Origin: an uncultured Flavobacteriales bacterium
Lineage (GTDB): Bacteria > Bacteroidota > Bacteroidia > Flavobacteriales > UBA1820
Reading direction: 5' to 3'
Assembly: GCA_938023515.1 (NCBI GenBank)
Contig: CALJDR010000018.1
Span: 1 to 14,059, forward strand
DNA length: 14,059 nucleotides
Shown: piece by piece, positions 14,012-14,059 of the stretch
Layout of the letters: every line of letters begins with the position of its first letter
Position numbering within the stretch: the first letter of the stretch is position 1
Made by a program: the position numbers and the translations under genes
Notes under the pieces: model-generated
Databases searched by the model: none
Told to the model about the DNA's origin: nothing
The model's input: the letters and a program-made list of their open reading frames with translations, nothing else

Positions 14012-14059
14012 CTGTCTCTTATACACATCTCCGAGCCCACGAGACTCGACGTCATCTCG
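14012..14059 (-). other. Illumina Nextera read-2 adapter with i7 index (sequencing artefact)
   Basis: The 19-bp mosaic end (CTGTCTCTTATACACATCT, 14012-14030) is followed by CCGAGCCCACGAGAC (14031-14045), an 8-base index (14046-14053) and ATCTCG (14054-14059), the first bases of the P7 flow-cell adapter. All parts are in the standard order for a Nextera library. No genomic sequence lies right of 14011. Confidence 0.98.

Noticed and set aside
1..14059. CRISPR array, tRNA, rRNA, insertion sequence, prophage or defence cassette
   Set aside because: I found no direct-repeat array, no tRNA-like or rRNA sequence, no transposase or integrase, and the genes are housekeeping or common accessory types.

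Overview
The window is a contig of about 14 kb from a member of the Bacteroidetes, most probably the order Bacteroidales; I cannot name the genus. Three things support this. Several genes are preceded by the Bacteroidetes-type -7 element TAnnTTTG. Ordinary genes lack Shine-Dalgarno sequences. The gene set (guaB, three consecutive SurA/PpiD-type foldases, mutL, rhomboid protease, ProX-type editing protein, three-domain calcineurin-like phosphoesterase) fits that group. Both ends carry Illumina Nextera adapter sequence, so real genomic DNA runs only from about base 36 to base 14011, and the two terminal genes are cut.

Left part (36-1332, + strand): a redox operon made of the C-terminal end of a probable aldo/keto reductase, an FMN reductase-family protein with an iron-sulfur-flavoprotein-type cysteine motif, and an exported flavodoxin. 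A strong intrinsic terminator closes it. Convergent to it (1344-1859, - strand) is a protein resembling the sensor half of an AraC-type regulator but with no DNA-binding domain. A gene-free stretch of 372 bases follows, holding that gene's promoter and inverted repeats. Then come a secreted calcineurin-like phosphoesterase (- strand) and, divergently, a long-chain flavodoxin (fldA, + strand) that ends at a strong bidirectional terminator.

Middle (4588-4886, - strand): a 25-codon gene for a Lys-rich peptide with an N-terminal CxC, between terminators on both sides. It has a ten-base perfect match to the anti-Shine-Dalgarno sequence and a perfect 16-bp palindrome just upstream. This is the least ordinary element in the window.

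Right part (4887-12456, - strand): one apparent operon read from about 12485 down to 4887. It encodes a PpiD-like foldase, a foldase-related lipoprotein, a SurA-like foldase, MutL, a rhomboid protease and a ProX/YbaK-type editing protein. The first three would handle outer-membrane and periplasmic protein folding; mutL and the editing gene are quality-control functions carried in the same transcript. MutL lacks the usual endonuclease motif. Upstream, guaB (IMP dehydrogenase) ends at its own terminator and runs off the right end.

I see no CRISPR array, tRNA, rRNA, insertion sequence or prophage, and nothing that amounts to a new multi-gene system.
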